This document shows positions 15,943-23,943 of a stretch of DNA of 35,317 nucleotides, one piece after another (the stretch's first letter is position 1; the number at the start of each line of letters is the position of its first letter). Origin of the DNA: Glaciihabitans sp. (GTDB lineage Bacteria > Actinomycetota > Actinomycetes > Actinomycetales > Microbacteriaceae); contig JAODMY010000024.1 in NCBI GenBank assembly GCA_025465535.1, positions 1 to 35,317 on the forward strand, in the 5' to 3' direction. The notes under the pieces were generated by a model. The model saw nothing but the letters and a program-made list of their open reading frames with translations, was not told the origin of the DNA and did no database searches. Position numbers and translations under genes: made by a program.

Positions 15943-16355
15943 TAGGTCACCCGACCATCATCCCCGTCGCTCGAGACGATTTCCGGAAGGTTCACCGTCG
16001 AGACCAACTGCTGCTGCGTCGTCTCCAGGATCTTCACGAGAAGGGATCTCGCCACCGTGAGGAGGTTAGCGACCTCGGGGTAGGCGAGACGGTAAAACAT
16101 TTGACTCGATCGTCGTTCTGCGACAACGAGATTGTGACGGCGAAGCACGGAGAGGTGTTGGGAGAGGTGGGATGCCTCGAGGCCGGTATCCGCGAGGAGG
16201 TCGGTTACCGAGACGCTGTCGGCCGCAGACAACACCTCGAGCACGCGGACGCGAACGGGATGCGCGAGCCCCTTGAAGAGGTTCGCTTTGACCTCGTAGA
16301 GCGGCCGCTGCGCACCGGAGAACTGATCGGTTCCCTCTGCCGTGGAAATTGCCAT
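15942..16355 (-). CDS. ArsR/SmtB-type winged-helix regulator
   Basis: The 137-residue protein carries the ArsR-fold helix-turn-helix: NLFKGLAHPVRVRVLEVL, then SVTDLLADTGLEASHLSQHL and the wing RRSSQMFYRLAYPEV. There is no cysteine, so the classical alpha3 CxC thiol metal site of arsenic/cadmium sensors is missing. The signal may be another metal at His/Asp sites, redox, sulfur species or pH; none can be assigned. It is the first gene of the sulP operon. A 14-bp perfect palindrome, TGATGAATTCATCA (16420-16433), lies 65 bp upstream of its start and is the likely autoregulatory site. Confidence 0.9.
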   Translation of the reverse strand: MAISTAEGTDQFSGAQRPLYEVKANLFKGLAHPVRVRVLEVLSAADSVSVTDLLADTGLEASHLSQHLSVLRRHNLVVAERRSSQMFYRLAYPEVANLLTVARSLLVKILETTQQQLVSTVNLPEIVSSDGDDGRVT

Positions 16356-16419
16356 CGAGCGTTCAGCCGATCGATCGTGATTCGTTCACCTCAAACCGTG
16401 TCACTGCGGTTTAGGAATT

Positions 16420-16444
16420 GATGAATTCATCATATCGACATATC
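16420..16444. promoter_or_regulatory. Palindromic operator candidate upstream of the ArsR gene
   Basis: TGATGAATTCATCA (16420-16433) is a perfect 14-bp palindrome in the 99-bp gap 16356-16454. It is followed by ATATCGACATAT (16433-16444), with ATAT at each end. AT-rich inverted repeats of this kind are typical ArsR-family operators. No clear -35/-10 pair was found. Confidence 0.5.
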
Positions 16445-16454
16445 TGCGGATTGC

Positions 16455-18089
16455 CTAGAGGCCAAGGAACTGGCCGGACGCGTGAGTCACCTCACCTCCG
16501 AGAATCGTGAGGTCGCTCCTAATGTCCGCAAGTCCGTCTGCTTCGCACTCGAACGGGTCGAGCGTTGGCACACACAGGTCGGCGTCGTAACCCGGAACCA
16601 ACCTGCCGCGCTGGCCCTCCTCGCCGGTGAACCAGGCCGCATCCCGGGTGTAGGAGGCAAGCGCCTGCTGGATGGTCAGGAGGTGCTCTGCATCGCGCGC
16701 CGCTGCTCCATCGACGGATTTCCCCGCCACGAGCCAACAAATCGATGCCCACGGGGAGAACCAGTTGGCACGAGTTGCGTCCGTTCCTCCCCCGATCGTG
16801 ACGCCGTGGGAACGCATGAGGCCGATCGGCGGCGCGGTGCGCACCGCCTCCGAACCCCAGCCGTCGTGATAATCGGTCGACTTGAGCATGAGCCGGTTCT
16901 GCACAAGCACGCCGGCACCAAGAGCGGCGATCCGCTTGATGCTCTTCTCGCTCGCCTGGTCGGCGTGCACGATGGAGAAGCGCTTCCCCGCGACACCACC
17001 GGTCTCACGCTCGACCTGTTCCCACGCATCCAGCACGCGGCTGAGGGAATCCTCGAGCACCGCATGGACGGACATCCGCCAGCCGGACCGGACGCAGTTG
17101 CGTACGATCTCGACGAGTTCGTCGTAGGCAACCTGTTCGAAGGCGAACGGGCTCAGCCCCTCCATGTCGTGGCAGGAGAGGTGCGGAATCTCGCCGACGC
17201 CGGCGATCTTCAGTCGACCATCGCCAAATCCGGGGTGCAGGAATTCGGTGAGGCTCGCGACATCGCCGACCTCCCCGCCCCTCGTCCAGGCCGAGATGAA
17301 CAGCCGCACTCGCACGGCGAGTTCGTCTGCGCTCCACAGGCGGTACAGCTGGTGATAGTCGGGCGGCGTCATCTTCAGCCCGCCACCGTCGGCGACCCCG
17401 GTGAGACCGTGAGTCGCGAACTCGCGGAACATGGCGCGCGTGCCTGCATAGGCCTGCTCTGCGGTGGGAGCGAGCGCGAGGCCAAGCGGAACCGCGAAGG
17501 CCCCCATGCCAACGAGTTCGCCCGTTACGCTGCCGGCCGCGTCTCTTAGCAACTCGCCACCGGGCGGATTGGCCGAGGAATCACCCCAGCCACAGGCCGC
17601 AAGAGCCGCGGAGTTGACGACGCCCCGGTCGTACAGCTCCTGGATGAAGACGGGGTTATCCGGCGCGGCCGCGTCGAGTTCGGCGCGGGTCGGCAACCGC
17701 CTCTCCGCCAGCTGCCGCGAGTGCCAGCCGCCCACGACAGAGATCCACTCCCCTGGCTTGAGGGATGAAGCGCGCTCGGCGATCTGGCGAAGACCCTCCG
17801 CAAGCGAGCGCACGTCTTCCCAGTGCAACGACAGGTTCCATCCCGCACCGGCGCGAACGGCGTGGATGTGCGAGTCGATGAGACCGGGCAGCACCCGGCG
17901 ACCGCCGAGGTCGATGACACGCTCCGCCTGTGCGGCCAGCGGCGCGAGTTCCTCGTCCGAGCCGACTGCGACGATCCGGCCGTCACGGATCGCGATGGAC
18001 GCGACCTCATTGGGCATCGAGTCGTCGTCCTCTGAGCCCGTCCAGATGCGCCCGCCGACGAACACGGTATCCACAAGATGCAAAGTCAT
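16455..18089 (-). CDS. Metal-dependent amidohydrolase, YtcJ-like (amidohydrolase_3)
   Basis: The product (about 544 residues) has the amidohydrolase TIM-barrel layout: LPGLIDSHIHAV with the HxH metal ligands near residue 67, later histidine strands MSVHAVLED and FSIVHADQ, and the aspartate strand GGGTDATRANWFSP near residue 450. The long insert between strand 1 and the barrel is typical of YtcJ/NfdA-like proteins. They hydrolyse exocyclic C-N bonds, but few substrates are known. The start is uncertain: ATG 18089 gives the usual N-terminus MTLHLVDTVFVGGRIWTG but lacks a ribosome site, whereas ATG 18149 would overlap the preceding gene by 14 nt. It is encoded directly after a second amidohydrolase, probably in one operon. 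Confidence 0.88.
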   Translation of the reverse strand: MTLHLVDTVFVGGRIWTGSEDDDSMPNEVASIAIRDGRIVAVGSDEELAPLAAQAERVIDLGGRRVLPGLIDSHIHAVRAGAGWNLSLHWEDVRSLAEGLRQIAERASSLKPGEWISVVGGWHSRQLAERRLPTRAELDAAAPDNPVFIQELYDRGVVNSAALAACGWGDSSANPPGGELLRDAAGSVTGELVGMGAFAVPLGLALAPTAEQAYAGTRAMFREFATHGLTGVADGGGLKMTPPDYHQLYRLWSADELAVRVRLFISAWTRGGEVGDVASLTEFLHPGFGDGRLKIAGVGEIPHLSCHDMEGLSPFAFEQVAYDELVEIVRNCVRSGWRMSVHAVLEDSLSRVLDAWEQVERETGGVAGKRFSIVHADQASEKSIKRIAALGAGVLVQNRLMLKSTDYHDGWGSEAVRTAPPIGLMRSHGVTIGGGTDATRANWFSPWASICWLVAGKSVDGAAARDAEHLLTIQQALASYTRDAAWFTGEEGQRGRLVPGYDADLCVPTLDPFECEADGLADIRSDLTILGGEVTHASGQFLGL

Positions 18090-18135
18090 AGGAGTGGACC
18101 GACCGCCTCGCACGCGAATGTGTTGAACCCTGACA

Positions 18136-19470
18136 TCATGCCGCTCCATTGCCGATGCGAACGAGATCCGGCAGCAGGAAGTCGCGCGAGTTTCTCGCCT
18201 CGTCCTGGACCGCCCGGAAATCGTGGCTGAGCAACTCCCCAGCCGCCTTCACGAGCACGCCGGCGACGAACACGTTATCGACGTTTTCACTGTCGCAGAG
18301 GGTGATGGCCGCGGGAAGATTGTTGACGAGCGACAGGTTGGGTGTGTCGACCCTCAGCATGATGATGTCGGCCTGCTTACCCGGTGTGAGCGACCCGATC
18401 TCGCTGTCCAGCCCGAGAGCACGCGCTCCCCCGATGGTGGCCATTTCGACGACATTGCGCGTGCTCAGTTTGAGCTCGCTCGTCCACTCGCCGCGACCGA
18501 GGGTCTCGTGGTTCTGCCAGCCGCGCTCGGCCTCGAGGGTGCCGCGCATCTCCGCAAAGATGCTGCCACCGACTCCGCTGACGACGTCGACGCTCAGGCT
18601 CGGCTGCACGCCCGCCGCGATGAGCCTGCCCGTAGCGGGATAGCCGTGCCCCATCTGCATCTCAACGCGAGGGGAGATGGAAGCATGGCCGCCCGACTCA
18701 TGGATGATCTGCAACTCTTCGTCGGTGCAGGTGTTGCAGTGCACGAAAATGAGGTCGGGTCCGAGTAGTCCGAGCTCCTTCATCTTGGTGATCGACCGCT
18801 TTTCACCGAGCAGGCCGACCCCAATGTGGATTGACGTTCGGATGCCGAGCTCACGCGCCAGGTCTACGTCCGTGACGGTCTCTTCGAGGCTGGAGAATTC
18901 CGGGCCGAGGCTTGCCAGGGCGAGGGTGAGCAGCTGTCCCGGCGTGGAGAAGTGCTCGGCCGCGACGCGACGCACGTCGTCGGCGTACCACTCGGCCGCC
19001 GGGGACCCGGGGGCGCCGTATCCGAAAACGGCGCGAATGCCGGAGGCCCGCAATCCTGCGATCGCGGAATCGGCGTGAGCCGGGGAGTTCATGATGTGTG
19101 ACCAGTCCATGACCGTGGTGATGCCGCCGTTGAGCGCCTCGAGCGAACCAAGCAGGTCGGCGACGTAGACGTCTTCCGGCCTGAACGCGGGACCATACTT
19201 TCCGAGCATGTTCTCCACGTACTGGCCGAGCGTCCAGTCGGCGGCGATCTGTCGAATGGACGACTGCCACATGTGACGATGGGTGTCGATCAGCCCAGGC
19301 ATGACGATCCGGTTGGTCGCGTCAACGAGCTGGGCATCAGGTGCGTCGATCTCGGGCGCTACGGCGACAATTCGATCGCCCTCAATCAGGACGTCACCTT
19401 GAGGCAGATCCCCGATCTCCGGGTCGACGCTGAAGATGATTCCGCCCTTGATAAGCGTCCTGTTCACCAT
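18136..19470 (-). CDS. Amidohydrolase of the cytosine deaminase / TRZ-ATZ hydrolase type
   Basis: The 444-residue protein has the metal-hydrolase signature: MPGLIDTHRHMWQSS (HxH), then SIHIGVG, IFVHCNT and SLSVDVVSGVGG, giving the usual three further ligands (His, His, Asp). It resembles the ATZ/TRZ and S-adenosylhomocysteine/methylthioadenosine deaminase group, which release ammonia or amines from aminated heterocycles. I chose ATG 19470 because AGGAG lies seven bases before it; the open frame continues upstream to 19521 without a ribosome site. A LacI-like palindrome, CAATCGATTG (19509-19518), lies 39 bp upstream. Together with the following YtcJ-like hydrolase this may be a small pathway for a nitrogen heterocycle. 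Confidence 0.88.
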   Translation of the reverse strand: MVNRTLIKGGIIFSVDPEIGDLPQGDVLIEGDRIVAVAPEIDAPDAQLVDATNRIVMPGLIDTHRHMWQSSIRQIAADWTLGQYVENMLGKYGPAFRPEDVYVADLLGSLEALNGGITTVMDWSHIMNSPAHADSAIAGLRASGIRAVFGYGAPGSPAAEWYADDVRRVAAEHFSTPGQLLTLALASLGPEFSSLEETVTDVDLARELGIRTSIHIGVGLLGEKRSITKMKELGLLGPDLIFVHCNTCTDEELQIIHESGGHASISPRVEMQMGHGYPATGRLIAAGVQPSLSVDVVSGVGGSIFAEMRGTLEAERGWQNHETLGRGEWTSELKLSTRNVVEMATIGGARALGLDSEIGSLTPGKQADIIMLRVDTPNLSLVNNLPAAITLCDSENVDNVFVAGVLVKAAGELLSHDFRAVQDEARNSRDFLLPDLVRIGNGAA

Positions 19471-19506
19471 GTTTTCACTCCTCGCTGAGCCAATCGAGAG
19501 CCTGAA

Positions 19507-19522
19507 TACAATCGATTGCATT
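19507..19522. promoter_or_regulatory. LacI-type operator candidate before the amidohydrolase operon
   Basis: The 16-bp string ATACAATCGATTGCAT is palindromic except for one base pair. On the minus strand TGCAATCGATTGTA fits the central AANCGNTT pattern of LacI/GalR-family operators. No LacI gene lies in the window, so the binder would be encoded elsewhere. Confidence 0.4.
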
Positions 19523-19660
19523 GACTATGCGCCACGGACGGCGGTCCCGTCAAGTCGCGGAACGCGACTCCAAGCAACTTGCTAAGCGCACATCCGCACC
19601 GCCCGATCCCGTCACCGCCAAATAGACTCGGCACACCTGGCCGCACACGATGGGAGCACC

Positions 19661-20257
19661 ATGGCGACGAGATGGGCGCGCGTGTTTCGCGGGCTCGTCG
19701 CGAGCTCAGTCGCCGTGTTCGTCGCTGCCTTCGCCCACGTCACGGGTGGTGGCGTGATGCCGGGCCTTGCGGGACTCGCGCTGGCTTTCGCATTCTGCGC
19801 ACTGGCGAGCATCGGGCTGGCGGGTCGTCAGGTCTCGAGGGTCAGGCTGGCGGCCACGGTCATCCTCAGCCAGGGCGTCTTTCACCTGCTGTTCCTGATG
19901 TCGGGCGGAATGGCGACGGTGCTGCCGACCCCGACGACAACCGGCATGCGCATGATCACGACGCAGATCGCGGTGACCCCCTCGTCGACCGGCCCGGCGA
20001 TGATCGACGACGGCTGGATGTGGCTCGCCCATGGCATTGCCGCGATCGTGACCATCGTCGCGCTCGCCTGGGGTGAGCGCGCGTTTTGGCGGCTGTTCGA
20101 GACGGTGCTTCGAGCGCTCTGGGTCGGCTGGGGCCACGTCCTTCATGAGGCCAAGGGGCCGCTGGTTCCGATCGCGTTCGTGCGGGTTTCGCTCGTGCAG
20201 TTTCTGCTCAGCGGACTGAGTCGACGCGGGCCGCCGCTGGCAGTCGCATCCGTCTGA
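19661..20257 (+). CDS. Hypothetical multi-pass membrane protein upstream of the YcnI-like gene
   Basis: I do not recognise a named family. The 198-residue product has about four hydrophobic segments: GLVASSVAVFVAAFAHVTGG, GLAGLALAFAFCALASIGL, ATVILSQGVFHLLFLMSG and WMWLAHGIAAIVTIVALAW. The third is followed by a polar, Met/Thr-rich loop (TPTTTGMRMITTQ). GGGAG lies before the ATG and a TAGACT -10 box lies at 19623-19628. It is encoded 62 bp before a YcnI/DUF1775 protein. The spaced histidines and methionines, as well as the neighbour, suggest a role in copper handling, but this is inference. Confidence 0.75.
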   Translation: MATRWARVFRGLVASSVAVFVAAFAHVTGGGVMPGLAGLALAFAFCALASIGLAGRQVSRVRLAATVILSQGVFHLLFLMSGGMATVLPTPTTTGMRMITTQIAVTPSSTGPAMIDDGWMWLAHGIAAIVTIVALAWGERAFWRLFETVLRALWVGWGHVLHEAKGPLVPIAFVRVSLVQFLLSGLSRRGPPLAVASV

Positions 20258-20319
20258 GCTGAACGACCGGATGGATGCCCTCGCACGCAATCATCCCGCT
20301 TCAACCAGAGGACTTCAGC

Positions 20320-21015
20320 ATGAAATCAATTAGTAGAGCCCGCATCGGTGCCGCCGCAGCAGCGGTCGCCATCCTGGTGCTCGGTGCACCGCTGGCCGCC
20401 GACGCGCACGTCAAGGTCTCGCCGAACACGGCGGTGGCCGGTGACGACATCGCCCTCACCTTCCGCGTGCCCAACGAGATGGAGAACGCCGGAACTGTCA
20501 AGGTCGAGATCGACCTCCCGACGAAGACTCCGTTCGCGGATGCCGAGTACCAGCCCGTGCAGGGCTGGACGGCGAAGATCGTCAGCGCGAAACTGCCCAA
20601 GCCGATCAAGAACGACGGCGTCGAGGTGACCGTCGCGCCGACCAGGGTGATCTTCACGGCCGACCCGGGCGTGCAGATCAAGGCTGGGCAGTTCCAGGAG
20701 TTCGCGCTCGCGCTCGACCTGACTCCGGACACCGGCAGCGTCGAGTTCCCGACCTACCAGACCTACTCGGATGGAACCGTGGTCAAGTGGAACGAGGCGA
20801 CACCGAAGTCGGGCGAGGAACCGGACAACCCGGCGCCGACCCTGTACATCAACGATCCGGCGCCGGATGCGGCGGGCGGGATCGGGCTGTCGGCAACCGA
20901 CACCGCAACCTCGACCGCGAACACCGCGCTCATCATCGGAACAGGCGGCCTCGCACTCGGGGTGATCGCTCTCGTGCTCGGAGTCTTCGCGTTCGTGCGG
21001 TCCCGGCGCAGCTAG
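20320..21015 (+). CDS. YcnI-like (DUF1775) exported, membrane-anchored copper-associated protein
   Basis: The 231-residue protein has a signal peptide ending ADA-HVKVSP, which places a histidine at the mature N-terminus, as in YcnI, where it and a conserved tryptophan bind Cu(II). The DUF1775 body follows (LTFRVPNEMENAGTVKVEIDL, YQPVQGWTAKIVS, FPTYQTYSDGTVVKWNE). A Pro/Thr-rich linker, a C-terminal membrane helix (IIGTGGLALGVIALVLGVFA) and basic FVRSRRS anchor it to the outer face of the membrane. AGAGGA lies 7 nt before ATG 20320. In other bacteria YcnI sits with CopC/CopD-type or PCuAC genes; here only the small membrane protein is adjacent. Confidence 0.9.
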   Translation: MKSISRARIGAAAAAVAILVLGAPLAADAHVKVSPNTAVAGDDIALTFRVPNEMENAGTVKVEIDLPTKTPFADAEYQPVQGWTAKIVSAKLPKPIKNDGVEVTVAPTRVIFTADPGVQIKAGQFQEFALALDLTPDTGSVEFPTYQTYSDGTVVKWNEATPKSGEEPDNPAPTLYINDPAPDAAGGIGLSATDTATSTANTALIIGTGGLALGVIALVLGVFAFVRSRRS

Positions 21016-21030
21016 GCGCGCATCCGCCGA

Positions 21031-21036
21031 TACGCT
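21031..21036 (+). promoter_or_regulatory. Probable leaderless -10 box of the serine hydrolase gene
   Basis: TACGCT (21031-21036) fits TANNNT and ends six bases before ATG 21043. There is no ribosome site in between, the typical spacing for actinobacterial leaderless transcripts. Confidence 0.5.
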
Positions 21037-21042
21037 CGAATC

Positions 21043-22461
21043 ATGACTGCTCTCACGCCGGCACTGCGCGCATCCATCGAGGAACTCTTCGCGGCTCGGG
21101 TTCTGGGCGGCCAAACACCTGGCGTGTACTTCTCGCTGTTCGAGAGGGACGACATCCTGCTCGGCGGCGGCTTCGGGGAGCGCAGCCTCGGCGGCCCTGT
21201 GCCGGATGCCGACACGGCGTTTCGGATCGCCTCCTGTACCAAGAGCTTCACCTCGGCGACCCTGCTCGTGCTGCGCGATCGTGGACTGCTGAACCTGGAT
21301 GCGCCGATCACGGATTTCGTGCCGGCCTTCCGCGCGAATACGCCGGCGGAAGATCCGGTCGTCCCGACCGTTCGGATGCTCATGTCGATGTCGGGAGGGC
21401 TGCCGACCGATGACCCGTGGGGCGACCGACAGGAGGCCATGACGCCGACCGAGCTCGCGGACTTCCTGGAGCGGGGCGTTCCGACGGTGTCCGTGCCGGG
21501 AACCGCCTTCGAGTACTCGAACCTCGGCTATGCGCTGCTCGGACAGGTGATCGCGAAGGTGACCGGCGGGACGTACTTCGACGCCGTCCGCGGCGAACTG
21601 TTCGAGCCGCTCGGGCTGGCTTCGACCGGATATGACCCGACCGTCGTCGACGGGGGTCGCCTCGCGCTGGGCTACCGCCGGTCCGGCGACGCGTGGGTCG
21701 AGCTGCCGTTTTCCCCGCCCGGCGTCTTTTCGGCGATGGGCGGCATCTTCTCGACGGCGACCGACCTCGGGCGCTGGGCACGGTGGATGTCGAGTGCGCT
21801 GGACCCCGCGACGGCGCTGCCGGGCCCGTCAGCCGCAGCGAGCAGGCGGGAGCAGCAGCAGATCCAACGGGCGATTCCGCTGGGAGCGGATGCGACATCC
21901 GGGATCTCGACCGGCTACGGCTTCGGCCTGTTCGTCGAGCACGATCCGGTGTGGGGAACCACGGTTCACCACTCGGGCGGATACCCCGGATTCAGCACGC
22001 ACATGCGCTGGAGCGCCGAGACAGGCATCGGGATCGTGGCCTTCGAGAACGCGACGTATTCGGGCGTGAGCGCACCCGCGAGCGCGGCGTTGCGCCTGGT
22101 ACTCGAGAGTCGCGGCGCACCGGACCTGTCCCCGGCCCCGTGGCCGGCAACCCTGGAGCTGCGGGCTCGGGCGCAGCAGTTGGTTCGTTCGTGGAGTGAC
22201 GGCCTGGCCGACGACCTGTTCACCGACAACGTCGCCGAGGATGTTCCCTACGTCGAGCGGGTCGCACTCATCGCGCGGGCGCTGGATCTCGTGGGCGACG
22301 TCGACTGGACCGCAAGCCCGATGGGCGTCAGTGGCAACTCCCCCGCGCAACTCACGTGGCACCTGCCCGCAGCCCGCGGATCCCTGCGGATCGAGATGCT
22401 TCTGGCTCCCACGACGCCGGCGCTGATCCAGCGGCTGGCGGTCACGGCCGTGCCCCGCTAG
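21043..22461 (+). CDS. Serine hydrolase, beta-lactamase / penicillin-binding-protein family (class C fold)
   Basis: The 472-residue cytoplasmic protein (no signal peptide) has the three active-site motifs of the beta-lactamase-related family: SxxK as SCTK at about residue 64, YxN as YSN in FEYSNLGYALLG at about residue 158, and HxG in VHHSGGYPGFS near residue 308. A C-terminal domain of about 120 residues follows. Members include esterases, D-amino-acid peptidases and other hydrolases rather than true antibiotic-degrading enzymes, and the substrate here cannot be assigned. The gene seems to be transcribed alone from a leaderless promoter. Its stop overlaps the convergent gene by four bases. 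Confidence 0.9.
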   Translation: MTALTPALRASIEELFAARVLGGQTPGVYFSLFERDDILLGGGFGERSLGGPVPDADTAFRIASCTKSFTSATLLVLRDRGLLNLDAPITDFVPAFRANTPAEDPVVPTVRMLMSMSGGLPTDDPWGDRQEAMTPTELADFLERGVPTVSVPGTAFEYSNLGYALLGQVIAKVTGGTYFDAVRGELFEPLGLASTGYDPTVVDGGRLALGYRRSGDAWVELPFSPPGVFSAMGGIFSTATDLGRWARWMSSALDPATALPGPSAAASRREQQQIQRAIPLGADATSGISTGYGFGLFVEHDPVWGTTVHHSGGYPGFSTHMRWSAETGIGIVAFENATYSGVSAPASAALRLVLESRGAPDLSPAPWPATLELRARAQQLVRSWSDGLADDLFTDNVAEDVPYVERVALIARALDLVGDVDWTASPMGVSGNSPAQLTWHLPAARGSLRIEMLLAPTTPALIQRLAVTAVPR

Positions 22462-22898
22462 ACGAGCGGAATGTCTTCGTCGAGCTGGGTGTCGCCGACC
22501 GACGCGTCGATGAGGGCAAGTAGCGCGCGGGCGTAGGCATCCTCCGCGACGGGCGCCTCGAAGATGCGCGAGAAACCGTCGATCGTCGCCGTGACGCTGA
22601 AGCCCGTCTCGGTCACTGCAAAGGCGGAGAACGCCGCGCGCAGCAATTCACGCAGCTGGGTCTCGCTGGGAAGCCAGAGCGCATCCTCGATCGAAACGGA
22701 GTCGAGAGCCCACTCGGTCGTTCCATTGAAGCCGAGGACGATGCCCGTCGAGAACTCGTGCGCCTCGACCGTCATGTCGCTCAGGTGGAACACCTCGGCG
22801 TCGACCTCGACCCTGTCGATGAGAAAGGCGTCGCCGATGCTCGGCTTCCAGACCAAACCGGAGTCGCGCAGCGCGCGCGCCAGCGGAGTTGAGATCAC
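22458..22898 (-). CDS. Small conserved actinobacterial protein (often labelled pilus assembly CpaE)
   Basis: The product (about 146 residues, GTG at 22898) resembles a short protein common in Actinobacteria. Its recognisable core is VFHLSDMTVEAHEFSTG, GFNGTTEWALDS and EDALWLPSETQLRELL. Databases often label it as a CpaE-like pilus protein, but it lacks an ATPase P-loop, so that name is not supported here. The function is unknown. CACAAT lies six bases before the GTG with no ribosome site, which suggests a leaderless mRNA. The frame is open upstream to 22940, but the upstream residues do not resemble the family. The gene converges on the serine hydrolase gene. Confidence 0.75.
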   Translation of the reverse strand: MISTPLARALRDSGLVWKPSIGDAFLIDRVEVDAEVFHLSDMTVEAHEFSTGIVLGFNGTTEWALDSVSIEDALWLPSETQLRELLRAAFSAFAVTETGFSVTATIDGFSRIFEAPVAEDAYARALLALIDASVGDTQLDEDIPLV

Positions 22899-22969
22899 GC
22901 TTCTATTGTGCGCGGTGGAGCTTGGAAAGTTGCGAAGCAACCTGCGACCCCAGCGCCGACTGAGCCTGC

Positions 22970-23018
22970 GAAGGAGGTTCGACGGCCCGAAGGAGGTTCG
23001 ACGGCCCGAAGGTGGCTC
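22970..23018. repeat. 19-bp tandem duplication between galM and the CpaE-like gene
   Basis: GAAGGAGGTTCGACGGCCC occurs at 22970-22988 and immediately again at 22989-23007, followed by a degraded third copy (GAAGGTGGCTC) that runs into the end of galM. It lies downstream of galM (minus strand) in a short gap and looks like recent replication slippage. Confidence 0.85.
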
Positions 23019-23934
23019 AGCCGGAGTACTTCACGCCCCAGGCGGCCTGCCAGGTCTCACCCGGGTTGACCCACTTGAGCGACTGGCCGGTGTTGAACGC
23101 GTTCGCGGGCGCCGTCATCGGCTCGATGGCAATCGCGGTGACGACGCCGGTTCCACGCGGGAATGAGCGCGTCGTGAAGACCTGGACGTACGGGAAGTTC
23201 TCGTCCTGCCAGAGCGAGACCGTCCGGCCGTCGGGCGCGGTGAGCACCGCGGTCACCTGGTCCTCTGGCGAGACGTCACCGTAGGCGTCATCCAGTTCGA
23301 GGTCCGAAACCTTCACGCCGCCGCGAAGGTCGTACCGGCCGTCCACAGGGATCTCGGGGCTGACGTTGAGCCGCTCATCGACCGGAAAACGGGTCGCGGC
23401 GCGAAGAGTGAGGGTGAGGTCATCCGTCTTGACGTCACCGATCTGGAAGAACGGGTGCGTGCCGATGGCGGCCGGCGCCGGCGCCTCCGACTCGTTGAGG
23501 ATGCGGTGGGTCACGGTCATCCCGTCGTCGGTCAGCTCGTACTTCACCGAGGTTTCGAGCAGGAACGGGTAGCCGTGCTGCGGGAAAACGGTCGCGCCGA
23601 GCGTGACCGAACCTTCGGTGCGCTCAACCAGGCGGTACGGTGCGTTGCGCAGCAGCCCATGGATCGCGTTGTGCCGCTCGGGCTCCGTGATGTCGAGCTG
23701 CTGCCTTGCGCCGTCCAGTTCCCAGACGCCGTCCGGGATGCGATTCGGCCACGGAACCAGCACGATCCCACAGCCGGAGGGCGGCGTCGAAAACTCCGGG
23801 TACGGCTGCGTGAGGTCGATGCCGTTGATCCGCAGGGTGCGAATGGATGCTGCAACCTCCGTGATGACGGCCTCGGCCGGTCCGTTCGGAGTCGAGCGAT
23901 TGAGGACGAACTGTTCACCGGTGGGCGCGCGCAT
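23017..23934 (-). CDS. galM: Aldose 1-epimerase (galactose mutarotase)
   Basis: The 305-residue protein matches the mutarotase family: VLVPWPNRIPDGVWELDG, the NAIHGLLRN histidine segment (about residue 95), IGTHPFFQIG with the catalytic-pair histidine (about residue 160), DDAYGDVS, and a late VQVFTTRSFP. It interconverts alpha and beta anomers of galactose or glucose, feeding GalK with the alpha form. It lies 9 nt downstream of the deoR gene in one leftward unit, divergent from galT-galK, which supports galactose as substrate. TAGGCT lies six bases before the ATG, so a second leaderless start inside the deoR end is possible, though GGCTGGG could also act as ribosome site. Confidence 0.9.
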   Translation of the reverse strand: MRAPTGEQFVLNRSTPNGPAEAVITEVAASIRTLRINGIDLTQPYPEFSTPPSGCGIVLVPWPNRIPDGVWELDGARQQLDITEPERHNAIHGLLRNAPYRLVERTEGSVTLGATVFPQHGYPFLLETSVKYELTDDGMTVTHRILNESEAPAPAAIGTHPFFQIGDVKTDDLTLTLRAATRFPVDERLNVSPEIPVDGRYDLRGGVKVSDLELDDAYGDVSPEDQVTAVLTAPDGRTVSLWQDENFPYVQVFTTRSFPRGTGVVTAIAIEPMTAPANAFNTGQSLKWVNPGETWQAAWGVKYSG

Positions 23935-23943
23935 TTGCCCAGC

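Noticed and set aside
22458-22898. Pilus assembly ATPase (CpaE) function for the small actinobacterial protein
   Set aside because: The protein is far too short and lacks a P-loop or response-regulator domain, so only a neutral name is justified.
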